DNA from: Acinetobacter harbinensis
GTDB lineage: Bacteria; Pseudomonadota; Gammaproteobacteria; Pseudomonadales; Moraxellaceae
Length of the DNA: 64,000 bases
Reading direction: 5' to 3'
NCBI RefSeq assembly: GCF_000816495.1
Contig: NZ_JXBK01000001.1
Coordinates: forward strand, 967,895-1,031,894
Of this stretch, positions 38,230 through 49,333 are shown piece after piece. Position numbers and translations under genes: made by a program. Each line of letters begins with the position of its first letter. The stretch's first letter is position 1. The notes under the pieces are model-generated. The model was not told where the DNA came from, ran no database searches, and saw only the letters and a program-made list of their open reading frames with translations.

Positions 38230-38946
38230 ATGAGTCAAGAAGAAAAGTTACCAAAAGTCTTAATTGTTGAAGATGACGAGCGTCTTGCGCGTTTGACTCA
38301 AGAATACCTGATCCGTAATGGACTAGAGGTTGGGGTAGAGCCGGATGGTAACCGTGCGATTCGTCGTATTATTGCAGAGCAACCAGACATCGTGGTACTG
38401 GATGTGATGTTGCCAGGTGCTGATGGTTTAACCATTTGCCGTGAAGTTCGTCCACATTATCATCAACCGATTCTGATGCTAACGGCACGTACTGAAGATA
38501 TGGACCAAGTCTTGGGTCTAGAAATGGGCGCAGATGACTATGTCGCTAAGCCGGTACAGCCACGTGTTTTACTGGCGCGTATTCGTGCATTATTGCGTCG
38601 TACTGACAAAGTGCCTGAAGATGAAGTGGCACAACGTATTGAATTTGATGACTTGGTTATCGACAACGGCGGCCGCTCAGTGACCTTAAATGGCGAGTTG
38701 GTTGATTTTACCAGTGCAGAATATGATTTATTGTGGTTATTGGCATCCAATGCCGGACGCATCTTGTCTCGTGAAGATATTTTTGAGCGTCTACGTGGTA
38801 TTGAATATGATGGCCAAGACCGTTCAATTGATGTGCGTATTTCACGTATTCGTCCAAAAATTGGTGATGATCCTGAAAACCCAAAACGCATTAAAACTGT
38901 GCGTAGTAAAGGTTATTTATTCGTTAAAGAAACCAGCGGTTTATAA
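38230..38946 (+). CDS. bfmR: Response regulator BfmR (OmpR/PhoB type)
   Basis: The 238 residues comprise a receiver domain (9-125) with acidic pocket E14/D15/D16, phospho-acceptor D58, T/S and lysine positions near 86 and 108, and a C-terminal OmpR winged helix (about 140-235, EYDLLWLLASNAGRILSREDIF and RSIDVRISRIRPKIGDD). In Acinetobacter BfmR controls envelope, pilus, capsule and stress genes. GAGG-like spacing is poor, but the leader ends in AAGGGGC before the ATG. The cognate kinase follows after 31 bases. Confidence 0.95.
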   Translation: MSQEEKLPKVLIVEDDERLARLTQEYLIRNGLEVGVEPDGNRAIRRIIAEQPDIVVLDVMLPGADGLTICREVRPHYHQPILMLTARTEDMDQVLGLEMGADDYVAKPVQPRVLLARIRALLRRTDKVPEDEVAQRIEFDDLVIDNGGRSVTLNGELVDFTSAEYDLLWLLASNAGRILSREDIFERLRGIEYDGQDRSIDVRISRIRPKIGDDPENPKRIKTVRSKGYLFVKETSGL

Positions 38947-38977
38947 TATTTGTACCTAATTTTTATAGGACACACCT

Positions 38978-40636
38978 TTGTTTAAACACAGTATATTTTT
39001 GCGCATTTATGCGGGCTTGGTCATTTTGGTCGCCTTGGTGGCAGTATTCGGCTATCTGTTGGTACAAATTATTAACTATCAGCGCGCGCAAGAATATCGT
39101 GAGTCATTAACCGATGGCGTGTCTTATATTATTAGTGAAGGCATTGCACGGCAGCCAAACGAGCAACAAAAAAAAGATTGGATCTCTGATGCTGCTGATT
39201 TACTGGAACTGCCGATTTACTATGTCGATGCCAGTAAAGTTGAATTGTCGCGTGCAGAAAAAAAACGCATTGAAGCGCGTAAGGCTGCAGTGCGTTATGA
39301 TGCTGAACATTCTACCGCCTATATTATTATTGGTTTAAAAGATGATGCTAAACATCTGCTGTATATAAAAGTCGATAAAATTGGCGAGCGCCAAATGAAG
39401 GCCTTACCGATCTTTATTTTGGATTATTTGGTTTATTATCCCGGCCAAGAAAAAGAATATTTAGCTAAAATTCAATCTAATTTCTCTTATCCGATTCAAA
39501 TTCAAAAAGTTCAAGATCTACCTCTAGACTCTGAACAAATTGGGCGCTTAAGGCTCGATCACAGCATTATTTTATACCGTGACAATGCTTCAGTGCGCGG
39601 CACCACCATCTCGATTGTATCACCGATGCCAAGTTCGCCTTCTGAGGTGTTGGTGTTAGGTCCTGTGCCGCTCTTTAATTGGATGCCTTTTCAGCTTGCC
39701 GCCGGTATTACTTTACTGAGTTTGTTTGTGTTAAGCCTAGGTGTGTATGGTCTGTTGGTGCCGATGCAACGTCGTTTGCGTGAAGTGAATTATGCGCTGC
39801 ATCGCATGAAATCTGGTGACATGACATTACGTTTACCGATTGATGGTACCGATGAAATGGCCAGTTTGGCCAGTAATTACAACAGTATGTCCGATCATAT
39901 TCAGCGCTTAATTGAAGCACAGCGTGAGTTGATGCGCGCGGTGTCGCATGAGTTACGTACGCCGGTGGCACGTATTCGTTTTGCCATGGAAATGCTGGCC
40001 GATGAAGATGATTACGATTACCGCATACAACAAGTCGAGATGATTGATAAAGACATTGAAGCCTTAAATACTTTAATTGATGAAATTATGACCTATGCCA
40101 AATTAGAGCAGGGCGCACCATCTTTAGATTTTGAAAAAATTATTTTATCTGATGTGTTGGATCAAGTCGTGGTTGAGACTGCAGCACTCAAAACTCAAAA
40201 AGACATTCAACTTAAAGCACCGCCTGCTGAATTGATGGTGGATGCTGAGCGTCGCTATTTACACCGTGTGGTACAAAATTTAGTCGGTAATGCGGTACGT
40301 TATTGCAATCAGACTGTGATTGTCAGTGGTGGGATTGATGAGCAAGGCTTGGCCTATGTGCAAGTTGAGGATGATGGGCAGGGCATTGCAGAAGAGGATC
40401 GCCAGCGCATCTTTGAAGCGTTTTCTCGCTTAGATGATAGTCGTACGCGTGAATCTGGCGGATACGGTTTGGGCTTGTCAATTGTCAATCGCATCGCGTA
40501 CTGGTTTGGCGGCACGATTCATGTGGATGAAAGTCCAACCTTGGGCGGAGCGCGTTTTACCATGTCATGGCCTGCCGAGCGCTTTAATCAATCTAAAAAG
40601 AAAGGCATTTTAACCAAAGATGATATAGATGTTTAA
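38978..40636 (+). CDS. bfmS: Sensor histidine kinase BfmS
   Basis: Membrane kinase pairing with BfmR. The 552-residue protein has TM1 (about 8-30), a periplasmic sensor of about 200 residues, TM2 (about 235-258), a HAMP linker, a dimerisation helix with phospho-acceptor H324 in VSHELRTPVARIRFAMEML, and an HATPase domain with N (LVGNAVRYC), G1 (VEDDGQGI) and G2 (GGYGLGLSI). It starts with TTG, seven bases after AGGA; this is the only good ribosome site, so the rare start is likely real. Ends in a long palindromic terminator. Confidence 0.95.
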   Translation: MFKHSIFLRIYAGLVILVALVAVFGYLLVQIINYQRAQEYRESLTDGVSYIISEGIARQPNEQQKKDWISDAADLLELPIYYVDASKVELSRAEKKRIEARKAAVRYDAEHSTAYIIIGLKDDAKHLLYIKVDKIGERQMKALPIFILDYLVYYPGQEKEYLAKIQSNFSYPIQIQKVQDLPLDSEQIGRLRLDHSIILYRDNASVRGTTISIVSPMPSSPSEVLVLGPVPLFNWMPFQLAAGITLLSLFVLSLGVYGLLVPMQRRLREVNYALHRMKSGDMTLRLPIDGTDEMASLASNYNSMSDHIQRLIEAQRELMRAVSHELRTPVARIRFAMEMLADEDDYDYRIQQVEMIDKDIEALNTLIDEIMTYAKLEQGAPSLDFEKIILSDVLDQVVVETAALKTQKDIQLKAPPAELMVDAERRYLHRVVQNLVGNAVRYCNQTVIVSGGIDEQGLAYVQVEDDGQGIAEEDRQRIFEAFSRLDDSRTRESGGYGLGLSIVNRIAYWFGGTIHVDESPTLGGARFTMSWPAERFNQSKKKGILTKDDIDV

Positions 40637-40686
40637 GTAAAGCATTAAAAAAGCACCGAATTCGGTGCTTTTTTAATGCTTTACTT
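40635..40686. terminator. Perfect 52-bp palindromic bidirectional terminator
   Basis: Bases 40635-40660 are the exact reverse complement of 40661-40686, centred on GAATTC. It includes AAAAAAGCACC and its complement, so both strands show a GC stem with a T-run. It starts within the bfmS stop codon and ends 10 bases from the convergent gene. Unusually long and loop-less for a terminator. Confidence 0.9.
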
Positions 40687-40696
40687 TCTGTATTTT

Positions 40697-41053
40697 TTAT
40701 TCATGTAGCGTAGCATCAGGTTCGATAATTGGTTTGCCTTGTCTTAAGCTAACCAATGCATCGGGATTAAAATCCAGCAATAAAGAATTATTGGTGGCAT
40801 CAATGGCGTAACGGCTAATCACAATTTGATCGCCATTAATGGTTTCCACTTTATATTGATCGGCAATATTTAAGATGGCATCCAAATTGGTGGTGGTAGA
40901 GGCGAAATCTTGGCGGAACAGCTCATAAATATCACGCAGATCAAAAATGGCATTTTGCGCATCTGGGTGTTTTTTAACATAGCTTTCTAAATGGCGCACC
41001 AGTAATTGTGCAAAGAAAAAATAGTCAGGTTTATGGGTGTATTGTAAGCTCAT
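40697..41053 (-). CDS. Unknown protein convergent with bfmS
   Basis: 118 residues beginning MSLQYTHKPDYFFFAQLLVR; a longer frame exists, but GGAA spaced seven bases before ATG 41053 decides this start. The N-terminal half looks helical (HLESYVKKHPDAQNAIFDLRDIYELFR), the second half beta-like (YKVETINGDQIVISRYAID). No signal, membrane segment or motif that I recognise. Codon use and a good ribosome site support a real gene. Confidence 0.65.
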   Translation of the reverse strand: MSLQYTHKPDYFFFAQLLVRHLESYVKKHPDAQNAIFDLRDIYELFRQDFASTTTNLDAILNIADQYKVETINGDQIVISRYAIDATNNSLLLDFNPDALVSLRQGKPIIEPDATLHE

Positions 41054-41676
41054 GCAAGTGTTCCTTATTCTATCTTTCGTCGTTATAAATACAAATAGCA
41101 TAAATAATAGAGCGATTCATGAGTAGATACCTTTGAGTTATAAAAAAACACATAAAATATGCATTAGAGCTAATTTTTTATATCCTGATATCAAGTGTTT
41201 GTGAGCCAATGCTGTGAATATAGTAAGGTGATTTCTTCGGGCTATAGCGGGGGTTTTAGTTGATTTAATTGAAGCGGTAAATTTCTATCCGCTAGCGCTC
41301 AAAAGAGTACATTAAAACAGCCTATTTAAAAATTATTGAGCTTCGTTATGCTAAGGTGTTTAGGTCAGTATTAAAACAAAGCCCTTCAGATAAAGGCGGT
41401 TTGGAAAAATATAAAAAAAGAATCTATAAATTTGAAAAAAATAATCGGTTTGCTTTTCTTGATTTAATAAAGCGATTATTAAATCAATAAAACTGGCTAA
41501 GCCTTTAAAAAATTGCAAAATGATTAAAAATGCGCCTAAAGACTAAGTCTTATAAACTAGCAAGTGAAATCATAAATCAGGTACAATTGGCGGGATTAAT
41601 TTTGTGTTTGGTGTATTTGAAGGCCAATACATACATTCTTTGTTAATAAATTAGGCCTGCCAGGAGTTATCCCCGC
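41054..41676. other. Non-coding gap ahead of the nuo operon
   Basis: About 620 AT-rich bases without a credible frame. Contains a 12-bp hairpin (41459-41487) and a short perfect palindrome AAGACT-A-AGTCTT near 41537-41549. The nuo promoter must lie here but I could not single out a strong one. AGGAG precedes nuoA with rather long spacing. Confidence 0.6.
41459..41487. other. 12-bp hairpin in the nuo upstream region
   Basis: TTGATTTAATAA, loop AGCGA, TTATTAAATCAA: a perfect but AT-only-capped stem. Could be an operator or an mRNA leader stem; no T-run follows. Confidence 0.5.
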
Positions 41677-42225
41677 ATGAGTGCCATTACTCCATACGAC
41701 TGGGCAATTATTGCCTTCGTGATCGGCGTTACATTTCTTTGCGTCTTTATGCTCACAGTTCCGTTACTCCTTGGGGGTAAATCATGGGGCCGTGCCAAAC
41801 AAGAGCAATTTGAATCAGGTGTGGTAGGTGCTGGTGGAGCACGTATTCGCTTGTCTGCTAAGTTTTACTTGGTTGCTATTTTCTTCGTGGTGTTTGACTT
41901 AGAAGCCCTCTATCTTTACGCATGGGCAACATCGGTTCGTGAAGTCGGTTGGTTTGGTTTTACCACCGTGGTGATTTTTGTGGTCGACTTATTAATTGCT
42001 TTGGTTTATGCCATCTCTGTTGGGGCTTTAAACTGGGCGCCAGTTGATCGTCGTAAATCAGGGGCACCCGCAATGAAAATTGGTTCTCCGAACATGAACC
42101 TTGCAGACATTACCCGCTTTAATTCTATCGAAGAGTTGGTGCTTGATCCTACGGGACAAATTCCGGCTCAATCTTCTGGTCGTGTGAAAGCAAAAACACC
42201 GGCTACATCATCTATTAAGGAGTAA
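41677..42225 (+). CDS. nuoA: NADH-quinone oxidoreductase subunit A
   Basis: Small membrane subunit of complex I near the quinone site. The 182 residues have three helices, with the KSWGRAKQEQFESGVVGAG loop and FYLVAIFFVVFDLEALYLYAWA helix conserved. The hydrophilic C-terminal tail from about 128 onward is some 35 residues longer than E. coli NuoA. First gene of the operon. AGGAG precedes the ATG. Confidence 0.96.
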   Translation: MSAITPYDWAIIAFVIGVTFLCVFMLTVPLLLGGKSWGRAKQEQFESGVVGAGGARIRLSAKFYLVAIFFVVFDLEALYLYAWATSVREVGWFGFTTVVIFVVDLLIALVYAISVGALNWAPVDRRKSGAPAMKIGSPNMNLADITRFNSIEELVLDPTGQIPAQSSGRVKAKTPATSSIKE

Positions 42226-42231
42226 TACGGG

Positions 42232-42909
42232 ATGAAATATACATTAACCCGTGCGAATCCGGATGCTGACGAATATCCACTTCAAGAGCGCCAGATCGTC
42301 AGTGATCCGCTAGAAGAAGAAGTGAATAAGAATGTATTCATGACTCGTCTAGAGGACATGGCGCATACAGCTGTCAACTGGGGGCGTAAAAACTCTGTCT
42401 GGCCTTTTAACTTTGGGACCTCGTGCTGCTACGTTGAGTATGCCACTACTTTAACCGGTGTACATGATATGTCGCGTTTTGGTGCAGAAGTTATTCGTGC
42501 CTCACCACGTCAAGCTGATTTAATGATTGTTGCAGGCACCTGTTTTGTTAAAATGGCCCCTGTAATTCAGCGTTTATATGAGCAAATGTTAGAGCCTAAA
42601 TGGGTGATTTCAATGGGTGCTTGTGCAAACTCTGGCGGTATGTACGACATTTATTCCGTTGTACAAGGTGTGGATAAAATTATTCCTGTCGATGTGTACG
42701 TCCCAGGTTGTCCACCGCGTCCTGAAGCATTGTTACAAGCCCTAATGTTGTTACAAGACCAAATTCAATTAGAGCGCCGTCCACTTTCAGCCGTTTTGGG
42801 TGATGATCTTCAGCCGATATATAAGCCAAAGATGCAGCCAGAGCGTGACCGTAAAAATGCTGAACGTATTGCTGTGAAAAACTTACGCTCTATGGATGAA
42901 ATTAAATAA
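42232..42909 (+). CDS. nuoB: NADH-quinone oxidoreductase subunit B
   Basis: Peripheral-arm subunit holding 4Fe-4S cluster N2, the last before quinone. The 225 residues include the ligand cysteines in [21 protein letters not shown] and [10 protein letters not shown]. Six bases after nuoA, with AAGGAG site. An 86-base gap follows before nuoC. Confidence 0.97.
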   Translation: MKYTLTRANPDADEYPLQERQIVSDPLEEEVNKNVFMTRLEDMAHTAVNWGRKNSVWPFNFGTSCCYVEYATTLTGVHDMSRFGAEVIRASPRQADLMIVAGTCFVKMAPVIQRLYEQMLEPKWVISMGACANSGGMYDIYSVVQGVDKIIPVDVYVPGCPPRPEALLQALMLLQDQIQLERRPLSAVLGDDLQPIYKPKMQPERDRKNAERIAVKNLRSMDEIK

Positions 42910-42995
42910 TTTTAGCGATGAATAGTGATGCACCCGTCTGGGTGTAATTGTCGTTAAAGTTGCCTTGAATTTGTATTAAATAGGAAGCCAAGACA

Positions 42996-44783
42996 ATGGC
43001 TGAAACTGAAATTGCTATGCCAGAATCAACGCCTGTTGATTCACGCCCAGCATTTGCAATTGTAGAAGAGCTGAAAACCAAATTTGGTGAGAACTTCTAT
43101 GTGCAAGCGACTTTTGAAGATTTTCCAACGGTCTGGGTTGAGCGCGCGCGTATACAAGACGTTTTAATGTTCTTGCGTAAAGTGTCGCGTCCTTACGTGA
43201 TGCTGTTTGACTTATCTGCAGTCGATGAGCGTTTACGTACGCATCGTGAAGATTTGCCGCCCTCAGAATTCACTGTGTTTTATCACTTGTTGTCGCTTGA
43301 GCGTAACAGTGATATTCGTATTAAAGTTGCGTTGAATGAGAGCGATCTCAATATGCCAACCGCAACCAACATTTGGCCCAATGCCAACTGGTACGAACGT
43401 GAAGCTTACGATATGTTCGGGATCAATTTCGAAGGGCATCCTATGCTCCGTCGTATTTTGTTGCCGACCTATTGGGAAGGTCATCCACTGCGTAAAGAAT
43501 ACTCTGCACGTGCGACCGAATATACCCCGTATATGCAGAACCAAGCCAAGCAAGATTTCGAGCAAGAGCATTTACGCTTTGTACCCGAAGATTGGGGTCT
43601 ATCGCGCGGTAATGCCGACGAAGATTTCATGTTCTTGAACTTGGGGCCGAACCATCCTTCAGCGCATGGTGCATTCCGTGTCATCTTGCAGCTTGATGGT
43701 GAAGAAGTTAAAGACTGCGTACCGGATATTGGTTATCACCACCGCGGTGTGGAAAAAATGGCTGAACGTCAAACTTGGCATTCTTTCATTCCCTATACCG
43801 ATCGGGTCGACTACTTAGGTGGTTGCGCGCAAAACATGCCCTATGTAATGGGTGTGGAGCAATTGGCCGGTATTACTGTGCCGGATCGTGCGCAATGTAT
43901 CCGCGTGATGATGTCTGAGCTATTTCGTATTAATAACCATTTATTGTTTATTGGTACAGCCATTCAAGATGCCGGCGGTATGACGCCAGTATTTTATATG
44001 TTTGCCGATCGTCAAAAAATCTATGATGCCATTGAAGCCATTACCGGTTTCCGTATGCATCCCGCATGGTTCCGTATTGGTGGAACCGCGCATGATTTAC
44101 CCAACAATTGGCAGTCATTGATTCGTGACATCCTCGATTGGATGCCAAAACGAATGAATGAATACTATACCGCTGCACTGCGTAACTCTGTGTTTATGGG
44201 TCGTACTCAAAAGGTTGCACAGTACGATGCAAAATCAGCATTGGCGTGGGGCGTAACCGGTACTGGTTTACGTGCGACGGGTATTGACTTTGATGTACGT
44301 AAATATCGTCCATACAGTGGCTATGAAAATTACGACTTTGAAGTGCCACTGGAATATGAAGGTGATGCTTACGCGCGCGTGATGGTGCATTTCCATGAAA
44401 TTAATGAATCGTTAAAGATCGTTAAGCAATGCTTGGACAATATGCCATCGGGTGCCTATAAAGCCGATCATCCATTGGCTGTTCCACCGCCAAAAGACAA
44501 AACCTTGCAAGACATTGAAACTTTGATTACGCATTTCTTAAGCGTGTCATGGGGTCCGGTGATGCCGGCCGGTGAAGCGTCGGTCATGGCTGAAGTGGTG
44601 AAGGGTGCGTCGAATTATTATTTGACTTCAGATAAGTCAACCATGAGTTATCGTACCCGTATTCGTACACCTACCTTTACCCATTTGCAGCAAATGCCTT
44701 CTGTGATTAACGGCAGTTTAGTCTCTGACTTGATCATTTATTTAGCGACAATTGATGTCGTGATGGCTGACGTGGATCGCTAA
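42996..44783 (+). CDS. nuoC: NADH-quinone oxidoreductase fused subunit C/D
   Basis: A single 595-residue polypeptide combining the 30-kDa (NuoC, about 1-180, with [25 protein letters not shown]) and 49-kDa (NuoD, about 205-595, with [16 protein letters not shown] and [16 protein letters not shown]) subunits, as in enterics and other gammaproteobacteria. NuoD helps form the quinone pocket with NuoB. The C-terminus ends in the conserved VMADVDR. Confidence 0.97.
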   Translation: MAETEIAMPESTPVDSRPAFAIVEELKTKFGENFYVQATFEDFPTVWVERARIQDVLMFLRKVSRPYVMLFDLSAVDERLRTHREDLPPSEFTVFYHLLSLERNSDIRIKVALNESDLNMPTATNIWPNANWYEREAYDMFGINFEGHPMLRRILLPTYWEGHPLRKEYSARATEYTPYMQNQAKQDFEQEHLRFVPEDWGLSRGNADEDFMFLNLGPNHPSAHGAFRVILQLDGEEVKDCVPDIGYHHRGVEKMAERQTWHSFIPYTDRVDYLGGCAQNMPYVMGVEQLAGITVPDRAQCIRVMMSELFRINNHLLFIGTAIQDAGGMTPVFYMFADRQKIYDAIEAITGFRMHPAWFRIGGTAHDLPNNWQSLIRDILDWMPKRMNEYYTAALRNSVFMGRTQKVAQYDAKSALAWGVTGTGLRATGIDFDVRKYRPYSGYENYDFEVPLEYEGDAYARVMVHFHEINESLKIVKQCLDNMPSGAYKADHPLAVPPPKDKTLQDIETLITHFLSVSWGPVMPAGEASVMAEVVKGASNYYLTSDKSTMSYRTRIRTPTFTHLQQMPSVINGSLVSDLIIYLATIDVVMADVDR

Positions 44784-44796
44784 GGGGAAACGCATT

Positions 44797-45306
44797 ATGA
44801 TGATTTTGACTGATAAAAAGCCCCGTGTGAATGTTGAAGGGATTTTAACCCCTGAAGAAATTCATGATATTCAGCATCACATTGGCCACTATCCGTACCC
44901 ACGCGCTGCATCCCTCGATGCATTAAAGGGTGTACAGCGCCGTAATGGTTGGGTAGACAATGCACAAATGAATGCCATTGCACAATTGCTGAGCATGAGT
45001 GTGGCAGATTTAGAAGGTGTAGCAACTTTTTATAACCGTATCTATCGTCAACCGGTAGGTCGTCACGTAATTCTACTGTGTGACTCAATTGCCTGTTTCT
45101 TGATGGGTGCAGAGACCTTAGCAGAAGCTTTTCAGCGTGAATTGGGCATTCAGTTTGGTCAAACCACGGCTGATGATCGTTTTACCTTGCTGCCTATTTG
45201 CTGCCTCGGGAATTGCGATAAAGGGCCAACCTTAATGATTGATGAAGACACTCACGGTTTGGTTGAAGTGACTTCGGTGAAACAGTTGTTGGAGAAGTAT
45301 GTATGA
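44797..45306 (+). CDS. nuoE: NADH-quinone oxidoreductase subunit E
   Basis: Peripheral subunit with the 2Fe-2S cluster N1a. The 169 residues include [20 protein letters not shown], the [16 protein letters not shown] segment and the four ligand cysteines (C-DSIAC near 95-100, then [10 protein letters not shown]). Two ATGs start the frame (MM). Overlaps nuoF by four bases. Confidence 0.96.
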   Translation: MMILTDKKPRVNVEGILTPEEIHDIQHHIGHYPYPRAASLDALKGVQRRNGWVDNAQMNAIAQLLSMSVADLEGVATFYNRIYRQPVGRHVILLCDSIACFLMGAETLAEAFQRELGIQFGQTTADDRFTLLPICCLGNCDKGPTLMIDEDTHGLVEVTSVKQLLEKYV

Positions 45307-46634
45307 ATACTGAACCAAGACCAATTTATGGCGACGGTAATCCAGAAAAGTATCCATTGACTTGGCGCTTAAGCAAACAAGAACATGTGCGCAACGCCGA
45401 TGATTATGAAGCTTTAGACGGTTATGCGGGCTTTAAAAAGGCCATTGAGCTTAAACCGGCTGAAGTGCTTGATGCGATTAAAGCGGCTACGGTAAAAGGC
45501 CGTGGTGGTGCAGGTTTCCCCGCGGGTATTAAATGGTCGTTGATGGCACCGAATGACGGTGGCCCACGCTACCTGATCTGTAATGCCGATGAAATGGAAC
45601 CGGGTACCTTTAAAGACCGTTTGTTGATGGAAAAACTTCCACATCAATTGATCGAAGGCATGTTGATTGCAGCGTATACCTTAGAAGCCACACACGGATA
45701 TATCTTTATCCGCGGTGAATATATTGAAGCGGCGCAATATCTAAATGAAGCATTGGTGCAAATTCGTGCCAAAGGTTATTTAGGTGACAACATCCTTGAT
45801 ACCGGTTGGAGCTTCGATTTACACGTGCATACCGGTGCGGGTCGTTATATTTGCGGTGAAGAAACGGCATTGATTAACTCGCTTGAAGGCCGCCGTGCTA
45901 ATCCACGAACCAAACCACCGTTTCCACAAGTGGCCGGTGCTTGGGGTCGTCCAACGATTGTTAATAACGTTGAAACCTTCAATAACTTACCGGCCATTAT
46001 TTTGCGTGGTGCAGAGTGGTATGTCGGTTTATCTGCGGGTAAATCCAAAGACCCAGGCACCAAAATTTATGGTGCATCGGGCAAAGTGAAATTCCCGGGT
46101 TTGTGGGAATTGCCCTTTGGTACCACGGCTCGTGAAGTGATTGAAGATTATGCCGGTGGTATGCGTGATGGTTTAACCCTCAAAGCATGGTTACCGGGCG
46201 GCGCTTCAACGGATTTCTTGGCAGCAGAACACATTGATTTGCCGATGGATGCTGAAAGCATCATGAAAGCAGGTTCACGTTTAGGGACCTGCTTGTTGAT
46301 GGTGGTGGATGAAACCCAATGTATGGTGGCTGCAACCCGTAACTTAGAAGAATTCTTTTCGCGTGAATCATGTGGTTTCTGTACCCCTTGCCGTGATGGT
46401 TTGCCTTGGGCGGTTAAAGCGCTTAAAGCAATCGAAACCGGTCAAGGTAAAATGGAAGACATTGAACACTTGCAAGAGCTTACCCGTAAATTATGGATTG
46501 GTAAGACTTTCTGTGCTCACGCACCTGGTGCGATGGAACCATTGATGGGCGCCCTCAAATATTTCCGTAGCGAGTTTGAAGCAAAAGTGACCAACAGTCC
46601 GCTTGCTGCCGCCCGCCACGTAGAACAAGCTTAA
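45303..46634 (+). CDS. nuoF: NADH-quinone oxidoreductase subunit F
   Basis: NADH-binding subunit with FMN and cluster N3. The 443 residues show the FMN site [16 protein letters not shown] near 67-82, [13 protein letters not shown], the [19 protein letters not shown] segment and the cluster motif [12 protein letters not shown] near 357-368. GGAG precedes its ATG. Confidence 0.97.
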   Translation: MNTEPRPIYGDGNPEKYPLTWRLSKQEHVRNADDYEALDGYAGFKKAIELKPAEVLDAIKAATVKGRGGAGFPAGIKWSLMAPNDGGPRYLICNADEMEPGTFKDRLLMEKLPHQLIEGMLIAAYTLEATHGYIFIRGEYIEAAQYLNEALVQIRAKGYLGDNILDTGWSFDLHVHTGAGRYICGEETALINSLEGRRANPRTKPPFPQVAGAWGRPTIVNNVETFNNLPAIILRGAEWYVGLSAGKSKDPGTKIYGASGKVKFPGLWELPFGTTAREVIEDYAGGMRDGLTLKAWLPGGASTDFLAAEHIDLPMDAESIMKAGSRLGTCLLMVVDETQCMVAATRNLEEFFSRESCGFCTPCRDGLPWAVKALKAIETGQGKMEDIEHLQELTRKLWIGKTFCAHAPGAMEPLMGALKYFRSEFEAKVTNSPLAAARHVEQA

Positions 46635-46645
46635 GGAATTCGACT

Positions 46646-49330
46646 ATGGCTACAATTCATGTCGATGGAAAATCGTACGAAGTCAATGGCTCCGAAAACT
46701 TGCTACAAGCATGTTTATCTTTGGGTCTTGATATTCCGTACTTTTGTTGGCATCCATCCTTAGGTTCTGTCGGTTCTTGCCGTCAATGTGCCGTGACCCA
46801 ATATGCGAACCCTGAAGATACGCGCGGTCGCTTGGTCATGTCATGTATGACACCTGCATCTGACAATACCTATATTTCAATTGAAGACAAAGAAGCAAAA
46901 GATTTTCGTGCCTCGATTGTTGAATTTTTGATGACCAACCACCCACACGACTGTCCAGTGTGTGAAGAAGGTGGACACTGTCATTTACAAGATATGACCG
47001 TCATGACGCAGCACGATCGTCGTCGTTATCGCTTCACAAAACGTACGCACTATAACCAAGAGCTTGGCTCGTTTATTTCTCATGAAATGAACCGTTGTAT
47101 CGCCTGTTATCGTTGTGTGCGTTACTACAACGATTATGCGGGTGGTACAGACTTTGGTGTGTATGCCAATGCCTCACGGGTATATTTTGGTCGTCCAGAA
47201 TCGGGTACTTTAGAATCTGAATTTTCAGGTAACTTAACTGAAGTTTGCCCAACTGGTGTGTTTACCGATAAAACCCATTCAGAGCGTTACAACCGTAAAT
47301 GGGACATGCAGTATGCGCCAAGCGTATGCCACGGCTGTTCGTCAGGTTGTAATATTTCTCCGGGTGAACGTTATGGTGAGCTGCGACGCGTTGAAAACCG
47401 CTTTAATGGTGACGTGAATCAGTACTTCTTGTGCGATAAAGGTCGTTTCGGAACTGGTTATGTAAACCGTGCCGATCGTCCGCGTCAACCCCAGTTCCGT
47501 TCGGATGAAAACATCAGTGATGTTTCAGTTGATCAAGCCTTAGACACTATTATTGCCAAACTTGAAGGCAAAAAAGTCTTGGGTATTGGTTCACCACGTG
47601 CAAGTTTAGAAAGTAATTTCGCATTACGTGAATTGGTCGGTCAAGAACATTACTGCGCGGGTATGTCGCAAAAAGAACAAAACTTGGTGGAACTTGCAGC
47701 CTCAATCATGCAAACCGAGGGTGTTTATAACCCAACGATGCGTGAAATTGAAAGCTATGATGCCGTGCTCATTTTGGGGGAAGACTTAACCCAAACTGCG
47801 CCACGTATGGCCTTGTCTGTACGCCAAGCGGCAAAAAACAAAGCCAAAGAAATGGCTGCGGAACGTCGCACGCAAGAATGGTTGGCAGAACCGGTACAAC
47901 GTATTGCACAAGATGCAAAATCACCCATTTATATTTTGGCGGCAACACAAACGCGTTTGTCTGATGTGGCCACTGCTGAAGTGGTGGCATCACCAAATGA
48001 TATCGCACGTTTAGGCTTTGCCGTTGCAGCCGCTTTGGTGGGTGACACTTTAAATGGTTTAGATGACGATGCCACTGCATTTGCTCAAACCATTGCCGAT
48101 ACCTTAAAAGCTGCGAAAAAACCGTTGATTATCTCCGGTACCAGCTTACAAGATCCAGCCATCATGGAAGCTGCAGCACAAGTGGCGCAGAATTTGGGTA
48201 CGCATGCCGGTTTAACCTTAACAGTTCCTGAAGTGAACTCGATGGGTGCGGCAATTTTTGGTGGTCAAAGTCTCGAGCAAGCCTTTGCACAAGATTATGA
48301 TGTGGTGATTGTGGTAGAAAACGATCTTTATCGTCGTCTACCGGCTGCACAAGTAGATGCGGCATTGGCCAAAGTGCAAGATTTAATTGTACTGGATCAC
48401 TCAGAAACAGCGACCGTTAAGCAAGCATCGATTGTATTGTCTGCGGCCAGCTTTGCTGAAGGTGATGGTACGGTGGTGTCTCAAGAAGGTCGTGCACAGC
48501 GTTTCTTCCAAGTTTATGATCCAAGTTACTACAAACCAGAATTGGCCATTAAAGAGTCATGGCGCTGGTTGCATGCCCTTGAAACAGGCATTGCAGGTAA
48601 AGCCATTTCTTGGACAGTGTTGGATGACGTGATTGAATCGGTGGCTAAAAATGTTCCGGCATTACAAGCCATTCAAGATGTTGCACCGGATGCAGGTTTC
48701 CGTGTACATGGTTTGAAAATTGCACGTGAACCGCGCCGTTATTCAGGCCGTACTGCAATGCGTGCGCCATTATCTGTACATGAACCAAAACAACCGATTG
48801 ATATTGATTCTGCCTTAACCTTCTCGATGGAAGGGTATGTCGGTGATCAAACACCATCTGCATTGATTCCATTTGCATGGTCAGCCGGTTGGAACTCGCC
48901 ACAAGCGTGGAATAAATTGCAAGATAACGTCGGTGGCCACTTAAAAGGTGGTGATGCGGGTGTGCGTTTATTTGATCGTTTAAGCAAGCGTCCAGCACGT
49001 AGTTTTGTTGCACCGATGCCGATTTTAGTTCATGCCGATAGTTTCCGTTTAGTGCCGATGCATCATATTTTTGCCTCAGGTGAATTCACGGTGAAAACGC
49101 CAGCCATGGAATCTCGTATTCCCAATGCCATGTTTGCAGTGGGTGAGCAAGATGCAACGCGTTTAAATCTGCAAGATGGTCAAGAAATGACCGTGAAAGC
49201 AGGTGAGAGCACGATTCGTCTACCGGTTCAGGTGATTGAATATTTACCGACAGGTTATATTGGTTATCCAGTGGGTCTGGCGCCTACAGTATCTCTAGCA
49301 GAGCCTGTATCCGTTGCGGTAGGAGTGTAA
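46646..49330 (+). CDS. nuoG: NADH-quinone oxidoreductase subunit G
   Basis: Largest peripheral subunit, 894 residues. N-terminal ferredoxin-like 2Fe-2S N1b ([15 protein letters not shown]), the His/Cys N5 site ([12 protein letters not shown]), N4 ([11 protein letters not shown]) and an N7-type cluster (CHGCSSGC near 228 with a fourth cysteine in FLCDKGRF), then a molybdopterin-oxidoreductase-like domain without the cofactor. The extra N7 cluster matches the E. coli type of NuoG. Confidence 0.96.
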   Translation: MATIHVDGKSYEVNGSENLLQACLSLGLDIPYFCWHPSLGSVGSCRQCAVTQYANPEDTRGRLVMSCMTPASDNTYISIEDKEAKDFRASIVEFLMTNHPHDCPVCEEGGHCHLQDMTVMTQHDRRRYRFTKRTHYNQELGSFISHEMNRCIACYRCVRYYNDYAGGTDFGVYANASRVYFGRPESGTLESEFSGNLTEVCPTGVFTDKTHSERYNRKWDMQYAPSVCHGCSSGCNISPGERYGELRRVENRFNGDVNQYFLCDKGRFGTGYVNRADRPRQPQFRSDENISDVSVDQALDTIIAKLEGKKVLGIGSPRASLESNFALRELVGQEHYCAGMSQKEQNLVELAASIMQTEGVYNPTMREIESYDAVLILGEDLTQTAPRMALSVRQAAKNKAKEMAAERRTQEWLAEPVQRIAQDAKSPIYILAATQTRLSDVATAEVVASPNDIARLGFAVAAALVGDTLNGLDDDATAFAQTIADTLKAAKKPLIISGTSLQDPAIMEAAAQVAQNLGTHAGLTLTVPEVNSMGAAIFGGQSLEQAFAQDYDVVIVVENDLYRRLPAAQVDAALAKVQDLIVLDHSETATVKQASIVLSAASFAEGDGTVVSQEGRAQRFFQVYDPSYYKPELAIKESWRWLHALETGIAGKAISWTVLDDVIESVAKNVPALQAIQDVAPDAGFRVHGLKIAREPRRYSGRTAMRAPLSVHEPKQPIDIDSALTFSMEGYVGDQTPSALIPFAWSAGWNSPQAWNKLQDNVGGHLKGGDAGVRLFDRLSKRPARSFVAPMPILVHADSFRLVPMHHIFASGEFTVKTPAMESRIPNAMFAVGEQDATRLNLQDGQEMTVKAGESTIRLPVQVIEYLPTGYIGYPVGLAPTVSLAEPVSVAVGV

Positions 49331-49333
49331 TTC

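Noticed and set aside
46646..49330. Large minus- and plus-strand frames inside nuo genes (for example 47769-48080, 48645-49013)
   Set aside because: They are antisense or off-frame shadows of well-conserved complex I genes.
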